Made by a program: the position numbers and the translations under genes
The notes under the pieces: model-generated
What the model was told of the DNA's origin: nothing
Database searches by the model: none
The model's input: the letters and a program-made list of their open reading frames with translations, nothing else
Shown here: in pieces, positions 33,019-44,390 of the stretch
How the letters are laid out: each line of letters starts with the position of its first letter
Position numbering within the stretch: the stretch's first letter is position 1
Assembly (NCBI GenBank): GCA_040757335.1
Contig: JBFLXB010000010.1
Location: forward strand, 42,262-106,261
Direction: 5' to 3'
Origin: Nitrospirota bacterium
GTDB lineage: Bacteria > Nitrospirota > Nitrospiria > 2-01-FULL-66-17
Length of the DNA: 64,000 bases

Positions 33019-34332
33019 TTGATTTCCGGCCGGATCGTCATAGCAGCAGGCCTCGCCATGGTTGTCGTCACGGCGGTTTTTCTGGCAATGCCTGACCGCG
33101 GGAGAGGGACCGAGGTCTATTTGGGCCTCTCCCGCTCCGCGGGCGCAAAAATTCCGGTAGCCGTGCTCGGCGTGGAGGCCTCCGCCGGCTCGGGCGAAGA
33201 CGCCGCGACGCTTCGTTCGGTGATCGAGTCGGATCTTCGTCGATCGCTGCTGTTCGACGTCATATCGTTACCCCCGCAGAGCGTGTCCGGTGCCCCGGAT
33301 GCGGCGCGCATCAAGGAAGTGGCTGCCGCCGGAGCGGACGTCGTGGTGTGGGGGCGGCTGACCCGGGAACGCGACGGCGGACTGTTGTGGGAAGGCAAGG
33401 GGTACGACGGGGGCAGCGGGTCGGCGGTGACGGAAAAGGCCTACCGCGGCAGGGACCGGACATTCCTGCGGTCCATGGCGCACAAGTTTTCCGACGCGCT
33501 GGTCTCCTCCTTCACGGGTGAGACGGGCATTGCTCAGACGCGGATCGCGTTCGTGTCGGATCGAACCGGGAAGAAGGAACTGTACGTGATGGATTACGAC
33601 GGGGCGAACGTGATCCAGATCACGCGTGACCGCAGCATCGCGATGGCGCCGCAGTGGAGTCCGGACGGCACGTCGATCACGTTCGTCTCCTTCCGTGACG
33701 GGCCGCCGGGGCTTCATTCGTACATCCCCGTCAGCGGTCGCCGGTGGCCGTTGCTCAAGCTTCCAGGCACCACGATGTCGCCAGCATGGTCTCCGAAGGG
33801 TGACCGCCTCGCCCTATCGTCGAGTCAGACCGGCGACCCGGAGCTCTATGTCGCGAACGCCGATGGCAAGAATCTCCAACGGATCACGTTCGCACGTGGT
33901 GCGGACCTCTCGGCCTCGTGGTCTCCCAATGGACAACAGATTGCGTTTACCTCGGATCGGGGTGGGTCGCCACAGATCTACCTGATGAACGCGGACGGCA
34001 GCGACCAGCGCCGCCTCACGTTCGAGGGCGCGCACAACACCACTCCGGCGTTCTCACCGAAAGGCGATTGGATCGCGTATACGTGCCGGGTCGACAGCGG
34101 CGATCAGGTTTGCCTCATCAGCCCCGACGGGACGCGACAGGCCCAAGTGACCACTGCGCCGGGAGGCAACGACACCCCGTTCTGGGCTCCGGGCGGTCGG
34201 CACCTGGTGTTTTCGTCCAGCCGCGCAGGCGACTCCCGCCTGTACGTGATCGGCGTCGACGGCACGGGCGAGGAAGTGTTGACGTCGGGGTCCGGGAACG
34301 ATCAGATGCCGGCGTGGTCGCCGTCCCCGTAG
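33019..34332 (+). CDS. tolB: TolB, periplasmic beta-propeller of the Tol system
   Basis: About 437 residues. The start is uncertain. TTG 33019 gives a normal signal peptide right after the tolA stop. TTG 32992 overlaps tolA, and ATG 33058 cuts into the hydrophobic core. The N-terminal TolB_N-like domain (about 45-170) is followed by a six-bladed propeller with repeated Trp-Ser-Pro-Asp/Asn-Gly and Ile-Ala-Phe-x-Ser-Asp-Arg-x-Gly units. It interacts with Pal and colicin-type ligands in the periplasm. No pal gene follows. Confidence 0.92.
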   Translation: MISGRIVIAAGLAMVVVTAVFLAMPDRGRGTEVYLGLSRSAGAKIPVAVLGVEASAGSGEDAATLRSVIESDLRRSLLFDVISLPPQSVSGAPDAARIKEVAAAGADVVVWGRLTRERDGGLLWEGKGYDGGSGSAVTEKAYRGRDRTFLRSMAHKFSDALVSSFTGETGIAQTRIAFVSDRTGKKELYVMDYDGANVIQITRDRSIAMAPQWSPDGTSITFVSFRDGPPGLHSYIPVSGRRWPLLKLPGTTMSPAWSPKGDRLALSSSQTGDPELYVANADGKNLQRITFARGADLSASWSPNGQQIAFTSDRGGSPQIYLMNADGSDQRRLTFEGAHNTTPAFSPKGDWIAYTCRVDSGDQVCLISPDGTRQAQVTTAPGGNDTPFWAPGGRHLVFSSSRAGDSRLYVIGVDGTGEEVLTSGSGNDQMPAWSPSP

Positions 34333-34361
34333 AAAGCGCGTCGGGGGGAAGGAGCTCGCGA

Positions 34362-34700
34362 GTGAGTCGGACGCGTCGGGACCTGGACGCCAAGCTCGGG
34401 AAAAAATGGCTGTCGAGCAACGCCGTGCGGGAGGGGCTGTTGACCAGTCTGATTCTGACCCTCCAAGAAGCCGGTCAGACCGATGATGTCGAAGGTCGTG
34501 TCGATCGCGCGGCTCAAGACGCCTTCAAGCAATACCAAGCGGACGAGGAGTACGCGCCGCCCGCGACCATCCGAACCGTCCTCGCGGATATCGAGACGCG
34601 GCTCGGCCTTGATAGAGTACCCGTGGACCTGGTGAGGCGACACCGCGAGGTGTGCGCCGCGCTGTTGGCAAAAATCGACCAGCAGAGCGGCTACCGGTAA
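34362..34700 (+). CDS. Hypothetical protein, possibly last gene of the tol operon
   Basis: 112 residues from GTG 34362, with AAGGAG 7 nt upstream and 29 bp after tolB. It is helical, polar and without a signal peptide or membrane segment, so a cytoplasmic protein is expected. Conserved-looking segments are Leu-Gly-Lys-Lys-Trp-Leu-Ser-Ser-Asn-Ala and Asp-Leu-Val-Arg-Arg-His-Arg-Glu-Val. I do not recognise it. It occupies the place where pal is usually found but is unrelated to Pal. Confidence 0.65.
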   Translation: MSRTRRDLDAKLGKKWLSSNAVREGLLTSLILTLQEAGQTDDVEGRVDRAAQDAFKQYQADEEYAPPATIRTVLADIETRLGLDRVPVDLVRRHREVCAALLAKIDQQSGYR

Positions 34701-34762
34701 CGTTGATCGCCCGGACGTCGCGACGCTACGAAGTCTCATCCGCCCTTCGCACGGGAGAAGGT

Positions 34763-35863
34763 TCAGAACGCGAACGCCCACTGGGCGCCATATTCCTGGT
34801 GGGAATCCAGCCCGTCCTCGGTGACGAATCGACCTTCGAACTTTAGGACCGAGTGGTCTCCCAACCGAGTCCTGACCCCGACGGTTTCGATCCGTTGATC
34901 GATTGCCCCCAGGGTCAGCATGTACGGATCAGCGGCCGCTTCGTCGATGGACATCTGTTCGTATCTGGCGTAGGGAGTGACGACCCCGGCGAACTCACGG
35001 CCGATCTGTACATAGGAGAAATAGTGCGTCGCGGTATCGGCCGCCAATTCGTCCTTGTCCCGGACCACGAAATACTCTGCGAGAATCTCCAATGGTCCCT
35101 CGGTACGGGTGATGTCGGCGCCGACAATGGTCTGGGCGACCTCCAGCGCTGGCGCGGGGGCGGGCGGGACGACCAGGGAACCCTGGTTGATCACCTGGCT
35201 ACTGAACGCGCTGGCTCCCACCGCCCAGCCGGCGAGGGCGCTTGGGGCCCACGCGATACGAACGCCGACCGCCTTGTTCTTGTTCGGGTCGGCTTCGGCA
35301 TTCGGGTCGAGCACGTTGGTGCCCTCTTCGTCCGTGATCGAAGAACCGTTGCCCACCAAGATGTGATAGGAGAGTTCTCCGGACGGGAAGAACCTCCGTC
35401 CGGTCAGCGCCAGCCCGACCGTATGGAGGGGAAGGAGTCCGCCATCGTCCTCGAACTCCAGGAAGACGGGGCGCTCGATCGTGGTGTATAAGAACGTCCC
35501 GTGGTGGTAGGCCGTGTTCCAGTAGCCGAGTGCGGTGTGAAACCGCCCGGCCTGCACCTTCAGGACGTCGGAAAACGTATAGCCGATCTGCAACCGCTCC
35601 ACGTCCACGATGCCCGACTCGAACGCGAACTCCGCGAGCATGTTCACGCGTGGGCCGAGAGACTCCGCCAGGAAAAAGTCAATCGGGCCGACGACGAATG
35701 CGCCGTTATTCTCCTCAGGGGTGGCGTCGTTATGGAGGTCGTGTCGATACGAGATGTCTGCGAAGCCGTGAAAGTCCAGTGCAAGTGCCGACGGACTCGC
35801 CGTGAGATACCAGGCCAGTGCGATCACTAGCGGGTGCGAGATGAGCGCTCGCCGGCGTGTCAT
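34763..35863 (-). CDS. Porin-like outer membrane beta-barrel protein
   Basis: 366 residues with a Sec signal peptide (Ala-Leu-Ala at about 28) and a mature part of alternating hydrophobic strands with many Tyr, Phe, Gly and Asp, ending in an aromatic residue (Trp-Ala-Phe-Ala-Phe), as Bam substrates do. The order of the strands and a Gly-Arg-Phe-His-Thr-Ala-Leu-Gly-Tyr-Trp-Asn segment resemble phosphate-selective or related carbon-source porins. The substrate is unknown. It is monocistronic and convergent with the tol operon. Confidence 0.72.
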   Translation of the reverse strand: MTRRRALISHPLVIALAWYLTASPSALALDFHGFADISYRHDLHNDATPEENNGAFVVGPIDFFLAESLGPRVNMLAEFAFESGIVDVERLQIGYTFSDVLKVQAGRFHTALGYWNTAYHHGTFLYTTIERPVFLEFEDDGGLLPLHTVGLALTGRRFFPSGELSYHILVGNGSSITDEEGTNVLDPNAEADPNKNKAVGVRIAWAPSALAGWAVGASAFSSQVINQGSLVVPPAPAPALEVAQTIVGADITRTEGPLEILAEYFVVRDKDELAADTATHYFSYVQIGREFAGVVTPYARYEQMSIDEAAADPYMLTLGAIDQRIETVGVRTRLGDHSVLKFEGRFVTEDGLDSHQEYGAQWAFAF

Positions 35864-35917
35864 CTGAGGGTCTGGTGAATCACGTGACCACTAGCTATAC
35901 CACAGGAGTGTGCGTTG

Positions 35918-37200
35918 TCAACGACGGCTGAGTTCGAGGAGGGTTTCGACGTGAGCGGTCTGGGGAAAGAAGTCGAAGCTCTGGAGTCGCGTCACGCGGT
36001 ATCCGGCATCGGCCAAGCGTCGCGCGTCGCGAGCCAGTGTCGCCGGCTCACAGGACACGTACAGCAGGCGCGGGGCGTCAAGCGCCAGCACCCGTGCGAG
36101 CGCGCGACGGCTGAGCCCGGCGCGCGGAGGGTCCAAGACCGCCACCTCGGGTCGCAGATCATCGGCGGTCGGCGTCCACGCCTCCACGCGACGGCCCACC
36201 ACCCGAACGCGCCGCCCGGTCGCACGCGCGTTCCAACGGGCGTCGTCTGCGGCGGTGGGTGACGATTCCACGGCGGTGACGCGGCTGGTGGCCGCGAGCG
36301 GAAGGCTGATGTTCCCGAACCCCGCGTAGAGGTCCACCACGCGTCCACCGCCTTGCAACGCGGCCCACGCCACGACCGTGCCGACCAGGGAGGCGTTCGC
36401 GCCGGCGTTGACCTGCAAAAACGTCCGGTCGCTCACCCGGCAGACCAGGCCGCTGATCCGCTCCTCGAGCCAATCTCCGCCATCGATTCGGCGTCCCCGC
36501 GGCGTGTACGCGACCAGTCCGCGAAGCCGAATCTGTGCCCGCAACGTTCGCGCCAGGGCCGGCAACGTCCCAATTTGCAGCGAGTCGAGGTGCAACACGA
36601 TCACACACTCGTCGGAGGCCGACGTTGTTTGAAGTTCCACCTCCCGCACATTCGCCAGCCGGACGTCGGAGCCGGCTACGAGCTCGCGCAGCACGGTGAG
36701 AGCGGCTTGAAGTCTCGGGTGCAACACCAGGCACGTGGGCGCGGAGACGACGTCATGGCTTCTGGCCGCAAAGTAGCCGATGGCCGGAGGGCGTCCGCTC
36801 CGAGCGATCTTCAACTGAGCGCGAAGGCGGTAACCAAACGGTTCAGGCGAGGGGACGACCGGCGGGACATCGATGTCGAGGCCGCCGAGCCGTTGTAGCG
36901 TCTCCCGGACGATGTCGCGCTTGAGGGCCAACTGGGCGTCGTAGGCCGCGTGTTGGAGTTGGCAGCCGCCGCACGCGGGAAAGGAGGGGCATGGAGCCTC
37001 CACGCGTTGCGCCGAGGACGTGACCACCTGCTCGAGGGCAGCGTCGGCATAGCCCTTACGCACCGCGGTGACGCGCGCGGCGATGTGTTCGCCGTTGAGA
37101 GCGCCGGCCACGAAGACGGGAGCCCCGTCCCATCGGCCCATCCCTCGTCCCCCGTGAACGACCTTCTCGATCATGAGCGGGACAAGGTCGCCGACCGCTG

Positions 37201-37204
<4 letters not shown>
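35918..37204 (-). CDS. rlmD: 23S rRNA (uracil-C5)-methyltransferase, RlmD/TrmA family
   Basis: 428 residues. An N-terminal TRAM domain is followed by 4Fe-4S ligands Cys72-x5-Cys78-x2-Cys81 and Cys158, as in RlmD. The SAM-binding core has Asp-Leu-Tyr-Ala-Gly-Phe-Gly-Asn. The catalytic region holds Leu-Asp-Pro-Pro-Arg-Ala-Gly and a Tyr-Val-Ser-Cys-Glu nucleophile motif. It methylates uracil 1939 of 23S rRNA in model species. RlmCD-type specificity cannot be separated here. Its ATG overlaps the stop of the NtrC-like regulator (ATGA), so it ends the long tamB operon. Confidence 0.9.
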
Positions 37205-38586
<1,382 letters not shown>

Positions 38587-38595
38587 CGTCAGCTC

Positions 38596-40848
38596 CTAGG
38601 TTGCGGCTGGGACGCGCGCTGGCCGCGCATCCGGCGCCACCGGCAGTTCCACCACGAACGATGTCCCGTGCGGTTGCCGATCCGCTACGCGGATATACCC
38701 GTTGTGGTCCGACACGATACGCTGCACGATCGCCAGCCCGAGCCCGGTGCCGGTTTTCTTCTTCGAGAAATAGGGCAAGAACAGTTTGTCGCGGTCGTCC
38801 GGGTGAATGCCGGGGCCGTCGTCCGCCACCTCGATCCGGATGCGGGGCGGGTGGGGGGAGAGCGAGGTGACGACCCACACCTCCCCGCGTTTGTTGACGG
38901 CTTCGACGGCGTTTTCCACCAGGTTGGTGAACACGCGCTTCATCTGGTTGCGATCGACAAACGCGGGCGGCAGCGCGGCGTCGAACCGCGCGTGGACGCG
39001 GACGTCGCGATAGGCCGCTTGGTACAACTGGATGACTTCCCTGAGCACGTCGTGCAGGTCGAGCAGTTCCGGCTGCGGCACCGGCATACGGGCGAAACTG
39101 GAAAACTCGTCGACCATCGTCTTGAGGCTCGTGACCTCATTGATGATCGCGGTGGTGGCGTCGTCCACCACCGCGATCAAATCGGGCGCCTGTTCCACGG
39201 CTTTCTTGCGCAGGCGCTGGGCGGAGAGTTGGATGGGCGTGAGCGGGTTCTTGATCTCGTGCGCGATACGCTGCGCCACCTCCTGCCACGCCGCGGCCTT
39301 TTGGGCCTTGATCAGGTCCGAGAGGTCGTCGAAGACCATGACCAGCCCGAGATCTTGTTCCGGGCGTCCAAGTCGCGACACGATGACCCTCAGCGACAGC
39401 GGGTGTCCCTGGGCCTGGACCTGAAGTTCGCGTTCAAGCACGTCATCCACGGCCGAGGCGGGGTCCAACAGGTCGGCGACGGCGTCGAGCGCACGCGCTT
39501 CGAACAGCTCGCGCGGCGAGCGGCCCAGCGCGTCCGCGGCGGCAACGCCCAGGATGCGCTCCGCGGCCTGATTGAAGATCGTGACCCGACCGCGGCCATC
39601 CACGGACACGACCCCGGTGCCGATCGTCTCCAGAATGGTCTCCATGTAAGTCCGCCGAGACTGGAGTTCCGCGTTGGAGCTGGTGAGCGACTGGGCCGCG
39701 CGCTCCACCTGCTCCTTGCTCGCTTTGAGGTCTCGAGTCATGGTGTTGAAGGAATCGACCAGGACGCGTAACTCGTCGCTGGCCTCCACGTCGATCGTGA
39801 AGTCCAAATTGCCCTGCGCCACCGCCTGGGTGCCCTCGGCCAGCCGTTGGATCGGTACCGTGACGCCGCGAGCCACGTAGTAACCGAACCACGTCGCGGA
39901 GAAGATGATCAGCAACGTGATGATCAGGAACGACAGGATGTACCCGCCTTTGATCGGGTTCTTGAACGTCTTGAGTTGGTTGTAATCTTCGTAGGTCTTG
40001 CTGATGCCTTCGAGTTGGGCGACCAGTTCCTGCGGGATCACGCTCTCGATCACCACGGTGCCGAGCGCGGTCCCGTCCTGACCCACCACCGGGACCGCTC
40101 CCCAGATCACGTCGCCGTGCTCGGCCGACCGCACCACGCTGCGCTCGGCGCGCGCGCCCAAGACTCCCTCCGGTGGGGCGTCGAAGGGCGGTTGCGCGCC
40201 CGGGGCCACCGCCCGTACGGCCCCGTCTTTCAAGGCCGTCGCCCCGCCCGGACGGGCTCCCGGCGGGAGGAACCAGATCGAACGTCGGTGGGCACCGGCG
40301 GCCTCGGCGCTCAGAAACGCGGTCAACTCGCGTTGGCCATTGGAATGCCCCCACCTCTGGCGCACGATTTCCCGGGCGATCGCCCCTCCGTGGGTGAAGA
40401 TCCCGGCCTCGTGTTCTCGGTACACGGTCTGGGCCACTCCAAGCGCGCTGGTCAATGACCGTTCGACCTGGACGCCGAACCAACTTTCCACCGCGGAGGT
40501 CAACAATCCGCCGGCCACCACGAACAGCAGTAACGACGGGATCAGGGACAAACCGACGAAGGCCACGGTGATCTTGGTGCGGAACCCCGTTCCCAGGCGG
40601 CGGTGCCGGCGCTCGAAAAACAGCTTGATCAGGTTGCGCGAGAGCAGCAGCGTCAGGAGAATGACCAGGATGAAATTGACGTTGACCAGGGTCAAGACCA
40701 GGATGTTGTTGGAAAACGGCGAGGGCGCTGCCAGACCCTTGTAGTAGAGCGTGGTCGCGGAGATCGACAGGAAGATCAAGATCAGCGTCAGCCAGAGGGC
40801 CCGCAGGCCTCTCTTGGACCAGCGGCGCGATGAGGGATTAGCAGCCAT
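38596..40848 (-). CDS. NtrY-like membrane sensor histidine kinase
   Basis: About 750 residues from ATG 40848 (GTG 40884 is an alternative). Hydrophobic helices lie at about 18-37, 48-70 and 90-120, followed by a periplasmic loop and another helix near 310-330. Then come HAMP (about 330-385), PAS (about 400-500), a phospho-acceptor His530 in Ala-His-Glu-Ile-Lys-Asn-Pro-Leu-Thr-Pro, and an ATPase domain with Asn-Leu-Val-Glu-Asn-Ala, Asp-Asp-Gly-Pro-Gly and Gly-Thr-Gly-Leu-Gly-Leu. Domain order matches NtrY. It is the partner of the downstream sigma54 regulator. The sensed signal is unknown. Confidence 0.92.
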   Translation of the reverse strand: MAANPSSRRWSKRGLRALWLTLILIFLSISATTLYYKGLAAPSPFSNNILVLTLVNVNFILVILLTLLLSRNLIKLFFERRHRRLGTGFRTKITVAFVGLSLIPSLLLFVVAGGLLTSAVESWFGVQVERSLTSALGVAQTVYREHEAGIFTHGGAIAREIVRQRWGHSNGQRELTAFLSAEAAGAHRRSIWFLPPGARPGGATALKDGAVRAVAPGAQPPFDAPPEGVLGARAERSVVRSAEHGDVIWGAVPVVGQDGTALGTVVIESVIPQELVAQLEGISKTYEDYNQLKTFKNPIKGGYILSFLIITLLIIFSATWFGYYVARGVTVPIQRLAEGTQAVAQGNLDFTIDVEASDELRVLVDSFNTMTRDLKASKEQVERAAQSLTSSNAELQSRRTYMETILETIGTGVVSVDGRGRVTIFNQAAERILGVAAADALGRSPRELFEARALDAVADLLDPASAVDDVLERELQVQAQGHPLSLRVIVSRLGRPEQDLGLVMVFDDLSDLIKAQKAAAWQEVAQRIAHEIKNPLTPIQLSAQRLRKKAVEQAPDLIAVVDDATTAIINEVTSLKTMVDEFSSFARMPVPQPELLDLHDVLREVIQLYQAAYRDVRVHARFDAALPPAFVDRNQMKRVFTNLVENAVEAVNKRGEVWVVTSLSPHPPRIRIEVADDGPGIHPDDRDKLFLPYFSKKKTGTGLGLAIVQRIVSDHNGYIRVADRQPHGTSFVVELPVAPDARPARVPAAT

Positions 40849-40907
40849 CGGCCCCACTCGTCGGGGTGCGGCGTTGCCGCCCACGCGTCACCTTACCCTT
40901 CCAGACG

Positions 40908-41561
40908 TCAGGGACCATCGGGCGCCCGGAATGTGGCGGAGTCGCGCCACTCGGTGTCGATTTCGAGGAACGGGATGAAAAACAAAAAATAATCCAGGTA
41001 GAGGGGGAGTTGCGGCGCCTTCATTTCCGCCTTGACGCTCACCAGATATTTCTTTCCGCGTTTCAGATGGTGGACGTCCGCGACCGGGACGTGATTCACG
41101 CGGGAGACCAGGTCGCGTGCCGACTTGAAGTCCGGGACAATGGTCTGGGTCACGCCCGACGGCAATCGGCTGGTCACCACGTATTCCCGTTTGAGGAGGT
41201 CGTATTTGATGCTGTATTTGACGGTAACCGCCGCGATCTCTTCGTCGAACCAGACGCGCTGGCGCTGCTTCAAAACAAGATAATAGTATAAGTCTTTTGC
41301 CAATCCCTGGCGAAGGTCGTCATCGAGATGGGAGCTCAATCCCGGGTTGAGCACCGCCGAAACGTAGATGCGGCCGTCCTGCTGCTTGACCGACAGTTGG
41401 TCGATGCTTTCATCCGCGCCGTGCGCCGACGGGGAAATCGCGAGAAAAACGAGCGCGATCGCCAGCCAACGGACGACGTCCGTCCGGCGGGGTCCTACCG
41501 CGGTGGCGGACCCGCGCCGCCCACGCGTGTTCTCGATGCGCGGCGCGGTAGCTGGGCTCAT
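40908..41561 (-). CDS. DUF4390 periplasmic protein
   Basis: 217 residues with an N-terminal hydrophobic signal (about 30-48) and a mature part typical of DUF4390: an early Asp-Gly-Arg-Ile-Tyr-Val-Ser-Ala, then Tyr-Tyr-Tyr-Leu-Val-Leu-Lys, and a C-terminal Phe-Ile-Pro-Phe-Leu-Glu-Ile-Asp-Thr-Glu-Trp. Proteins of this family are commonly encoded just upstream of NtrY-like kinases, as here, and may feed an envelope signal to them. That link is inferred from gene order. Confidence 0.82.
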   Translation of the reverse strand: MSPATAPRIENTRGRRGSATAVGPRRTDVVRWLAIALVFLAISPSAHGADESIDQLSVKQQDGRIYVSAVLNPGLSSHLDDDLRQGLAKDLYYYLVLKQRQRVWFDEEIAAVTVKYSIKYDLLKREYVVTSRLPSGVTQTIVPDFKSARDLVSRVNHVPVADVHHLKRGKKYLVSVKAEMKAPQLPLYLDYFLFFIPFLEIDTEWRDSATFRAPDGP

Positions 41562-41588
41562 GGAGGTCGGCGCATCTTACCACGAATC

Positions 41589-44390
41589 TTAGAAGGCGTG
41601 ACCCAGCGTGAAGTGATAGGTGCCGTGCGCCTCGCCCGGCTCCCAATTGAGCTTGTGCCCGTAGTCCAGGCGGAGCGGTCCAACCGGCGTGTTGTAACGG
41701 ACTCCCATCCCCACCGTGGTTTTGATGTCCGTCCAACGAATGGAATCCTGGTCCAACCACGTGTTGCCGCCGTCCCAGAACACCACCACGCCGAGCGACC
41801 CGACCACGGTCGCGCGTAGCTCCGCATTCAGCAACAAGAAGACGTTTCCGCCGGTGGGCGTGCCGTCGTCCAGCTTCGGCCCCACAGTGTCTTCTTCGTA
41901 GCCACGGATCGAACTCCGGCCTCCGACGTAGAACCGCTCGTTCGGTGGCAGGAGGAGGGCAATACGTGGGTCCGTGTTCTGCTGGGTCGCCTCTTGAATC
42001 AGGGCTTCCCGGGTTTCACCAAACCGGCTGGCCACCCCGAAGCGTGTACCCAACGCCAGGACGAGCGGCGTCGCAACCGGGATGAAGCGGCTGGTGCCTG
42101 CCGTTACCTTCCAGTACTGTTCCTGAGAGCCAAGGAGCAACGCGGCGGTTTCGAACGCCACGGTGGCGAGCACGCCGGTGCGGGGGTTGAATAAATCGTC
42201 GCGCGTGTTCCAGACCAGCGAGGGTGTGAGGCTGCCGATATTGGCCCGATCCTCATCGAACGGAAGGAATTGTGGATCGTCGGTCGTCAGTTCCTCGAAG
42301 TGGTTGATTTGATAATCGTAGACCAGCGAACCAAACAGCCGAGGACGCAGGGTTCGATCCACACCTGCACTGAATCCGTAGGCGCTCAGTTGGTACCCAC
42401 GTGTCTCTTCCTCGCGGACTTCGTGATACAGCGCCGCTTTTCCGTCGATTCGCCGATTGAACAGCCAGGGGTGGCGATAGCTGAGCGTGGCTTTGCGCTC
42501 GATTCGGCTCCCCTCCAGCCGTAGACCGGCTCGTCGCCCGAGGCCCATCAGGTTGCGATAGGTGATTTCAGCAAAGCCCCGCATCCCTTCGTAGTTGGAA
42601 TAGCCGACCCCGAGGTCCACCATTCCGGCATCGCGTTCTCTGACCGAGAGGCGCAAGTCTTTGATCGCCTCCTGGCGCTCGGGGTCGGTCGGAGCCAGCC
42701 GGACCTCACGCAGAAATCCGAGTTGCGAAACCCGCCGTTGGTTCTCGAAGATTTGCTGCGGGTTGTAGGGATCGCCCGGCTTGATGGTCAGCTCGCGGAG
42801 GATCACGTGATCGCGGGTCCGTTCATTCCCCGACAACGTGATCGAGCCGACCTTCACGGCGAGGCCCTCGTCGATCGTGATGCGCAGGTCGGCGCGCGTA
42901 TGATCCGGGCTGATGGTGGGCGCGGTGTCGACCGTTGCGTGGACGTAGCCGAGCTCGCTGTATGCCTCGAGCATGGCCGTCCGCGCCGCCCGCAGCCGTA
43001 CCTCCACGTACGGCGCCCCCTCCTGGAGTTCATACCGTTGCAGAATCAGCTCCAGGGAAATCGCGCCCTGTCCCTCGATCTCGACGCGGTTGATTCGGGT
43101 CTGCGGGCCCTCTTCCACCGCGAACACCGCCGTGGCGCGTGGAGGGTCGTCGGCGTCTTCGACGCGGGTCGCGACGTGGGGGGACAGGAACCCGTGCCCG
43201 CGATACCACAAGAGAATTCGCTGCCGGTCGCCGTCCAGGGTCTCTTGTTCGGCGTATCGGTCTCGCCAGAACCCGCTCGGCCTCGTGGCCAGCAACGCCG
43301 ACAGCTCCGCGTCGGACGCCGCGATGTTGCCCGTGATGACCACCTCTCGCAACGGAAACGGCTCGCCAGCGTCGACCACCACACGGATCACTACGGTGCC
43401 GTCGGGGTCAACGTGGCGTTCCATTCGCACCGCGGCCCGCCGGTAGCCGCGGTCCGTCAAGAAACGGGCGAGGAGTGCGCCTTCCTCCGCAAGGGCTTCC
43501 TCGTCGTCGCGCGGGTCGTCGAAGAAGGTCATCTGTTTTTTAAGGGCTTTCTTGCCGACCCCGGTCTCGCCCTCAATGTCGACCCGGTAGTGCGTTCCTT
43601 TCTGGATCGGGACCGCGATCTCTATGCCGCGCCGGCTAGTGGTCCACTCGATGGGTCCGATGCTCGCGTTGAGATACCCCGCGTCTCGGTACACACCCCG
43701 GAGGCGGTCCAGTCCTTGCTCGAGGTGGTCGCGCGATACGTACTCGCCTGGCGCCGTCCGGAGGGCGATCCAATGGCGAAACTTCGAGAATGCCGGCGTG
43801 CCCGGGAAGGTGATCGACCGCAGCCGCAAGCGGTCGCGCTCTTGGATGGCGAATGTGACGCGGGCCCTGGTGGCGGACTCTTCGAGCGCGACATCCGCGG
43901 TGATGTCGACGATGTACCCCGAGCGTTCGTACCAGGCGCGCACACGGTCCTTGGCCGCGCCAATGTCCGCTTCGATCAGTTCGTCGCCCGGTCTGAGCCC
44001 GGCGGCTTTTCGCAGCTCGGCGGCCGACTGGCGGTGGCCGTGGAACTGCACGCGGCTGATGCGTATGCGCGGGACGAACGCAATCGTGAGTGCGACGCCG
44101 CCGTCGCGGGGATCGGCCGAGACCCGGATGTCAGACCAGTCTCCGGTCCCGGCGAGTTCAGCGATTGCCCGGCGGATGGCTGCAGCCGAATACGCCCGGC
44201 CTGGTTGAATCCGGGTCACCCGTTCGAACGTGGCGCGATCCGGTGCGGTCGGGCCCTGAAGCTCGATCGCCACGATCGCTCGTCCCTGAAATTGGCCCGG
44301 CTCCGAAAGCGAGTCGGCGGCTACCATTGACGGCCACGTGAAGACGGCCCAGATCAACGCGGCGGAGACCCCGCGCGCGCGCGCCGTCAT
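41589..44390 (-). CDS. Omp85-family outer membrane assembly protein (TamA/BamA-like)
   Basis: 933 residues with a signal peptide, about 5-6 POTRA-like repeats (residues about 35-560) and a C-terminal 16-strand barrel with Phe-Tyr-Val-Gly-Gly-Arg-Ser-Ser-Ile-Arg-Gly-Tyr, the Omp85 lid-lock motif. It ends Phe-Thr-Leu-Gly-His-Ala-Phe. TamA of enterobacteria has three POTRA and about 577 residues, so this protein is longer and BamA-like in layout. Its overlap with tamB (ATGA) supports a TamA-type role in exporting TamB-guided substrates or lipids. A second role as the main BamA cannot be excluded. Confidence 0.88.
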   Translation of the reverse strand: MTARARGVSAALIWAVFTWPSMVAADSLSEPGQFQGRAIVAIELQGPTAPDRATFERVTRIQPGRAYSAAAIRRAIAELAGTGDWSDIRVSADPRDGGVALTIAFVPRIRISRVQFHGHRQSAAELRKAAGLRPGDELIEADIGAAKDRVRAWYERSGYIVDITADVALEESATRARVTFAIQERDRLRLRSITFPGTPAFSKFRHWIALRTAPGEYVSRDHLEQGLDRLRGVYRDAGYLNASIGPIEWTTSRRGIEIAVPIQKGTHYRVDIEGETGVGKKALKKQMTFFDDPRDDEEALAEEGALLARFLTDRGYRRAAVRMERHVDPDGTVVIRVVVDAGEPFPLREVVITGNIAASDAELSALLATRPSGFWRDRYAEQETLDGDRQRILLWYRGHGFLSPHVATRVEDADDPPRATAVFAVEEGPQTRINRVEIEGQGAISLELILQRYELQEGAPYVEVRLRAARTAMLEAYSELGYVHATVDTAPTISPDHTRADLRITIDEGLAVKVGSITLSGNERTRDHVILRELTIKPGDPYNPQQIFENQRRVSQLGFLREVRLAPTDPERQEAIKDLRLSVRERDAGMVDLGVGYSNYEGMRGFAEITYRNLMGLGRRAGLRLEGSRIERKATLSYRHPWLFNRRIDGKAALYHEVREEETRGYQLSAYGFSAGVDRTLRPRLFGSLVYDYQINHFEELTTDDPQFLPFDEDRANIGSLTPSLVWNTRDDLFNPRTGVLATVAFETAALLLGSQEQYWKVTAGTSRFIPVATPLVLALGTRFGVASRFGETREALIQEATQQNTDPRIALLLPPNERFYVGGRSSIRGYEEDTVGPKLDDGTPTGGNVFLLLNAELRATVVGSLGVVVFWDGGNTWLDQDSIRWTDIKTTVGMGVRYNTPVGPLRLDYGHKLNWEPGEAHGTYHFTLGHAF

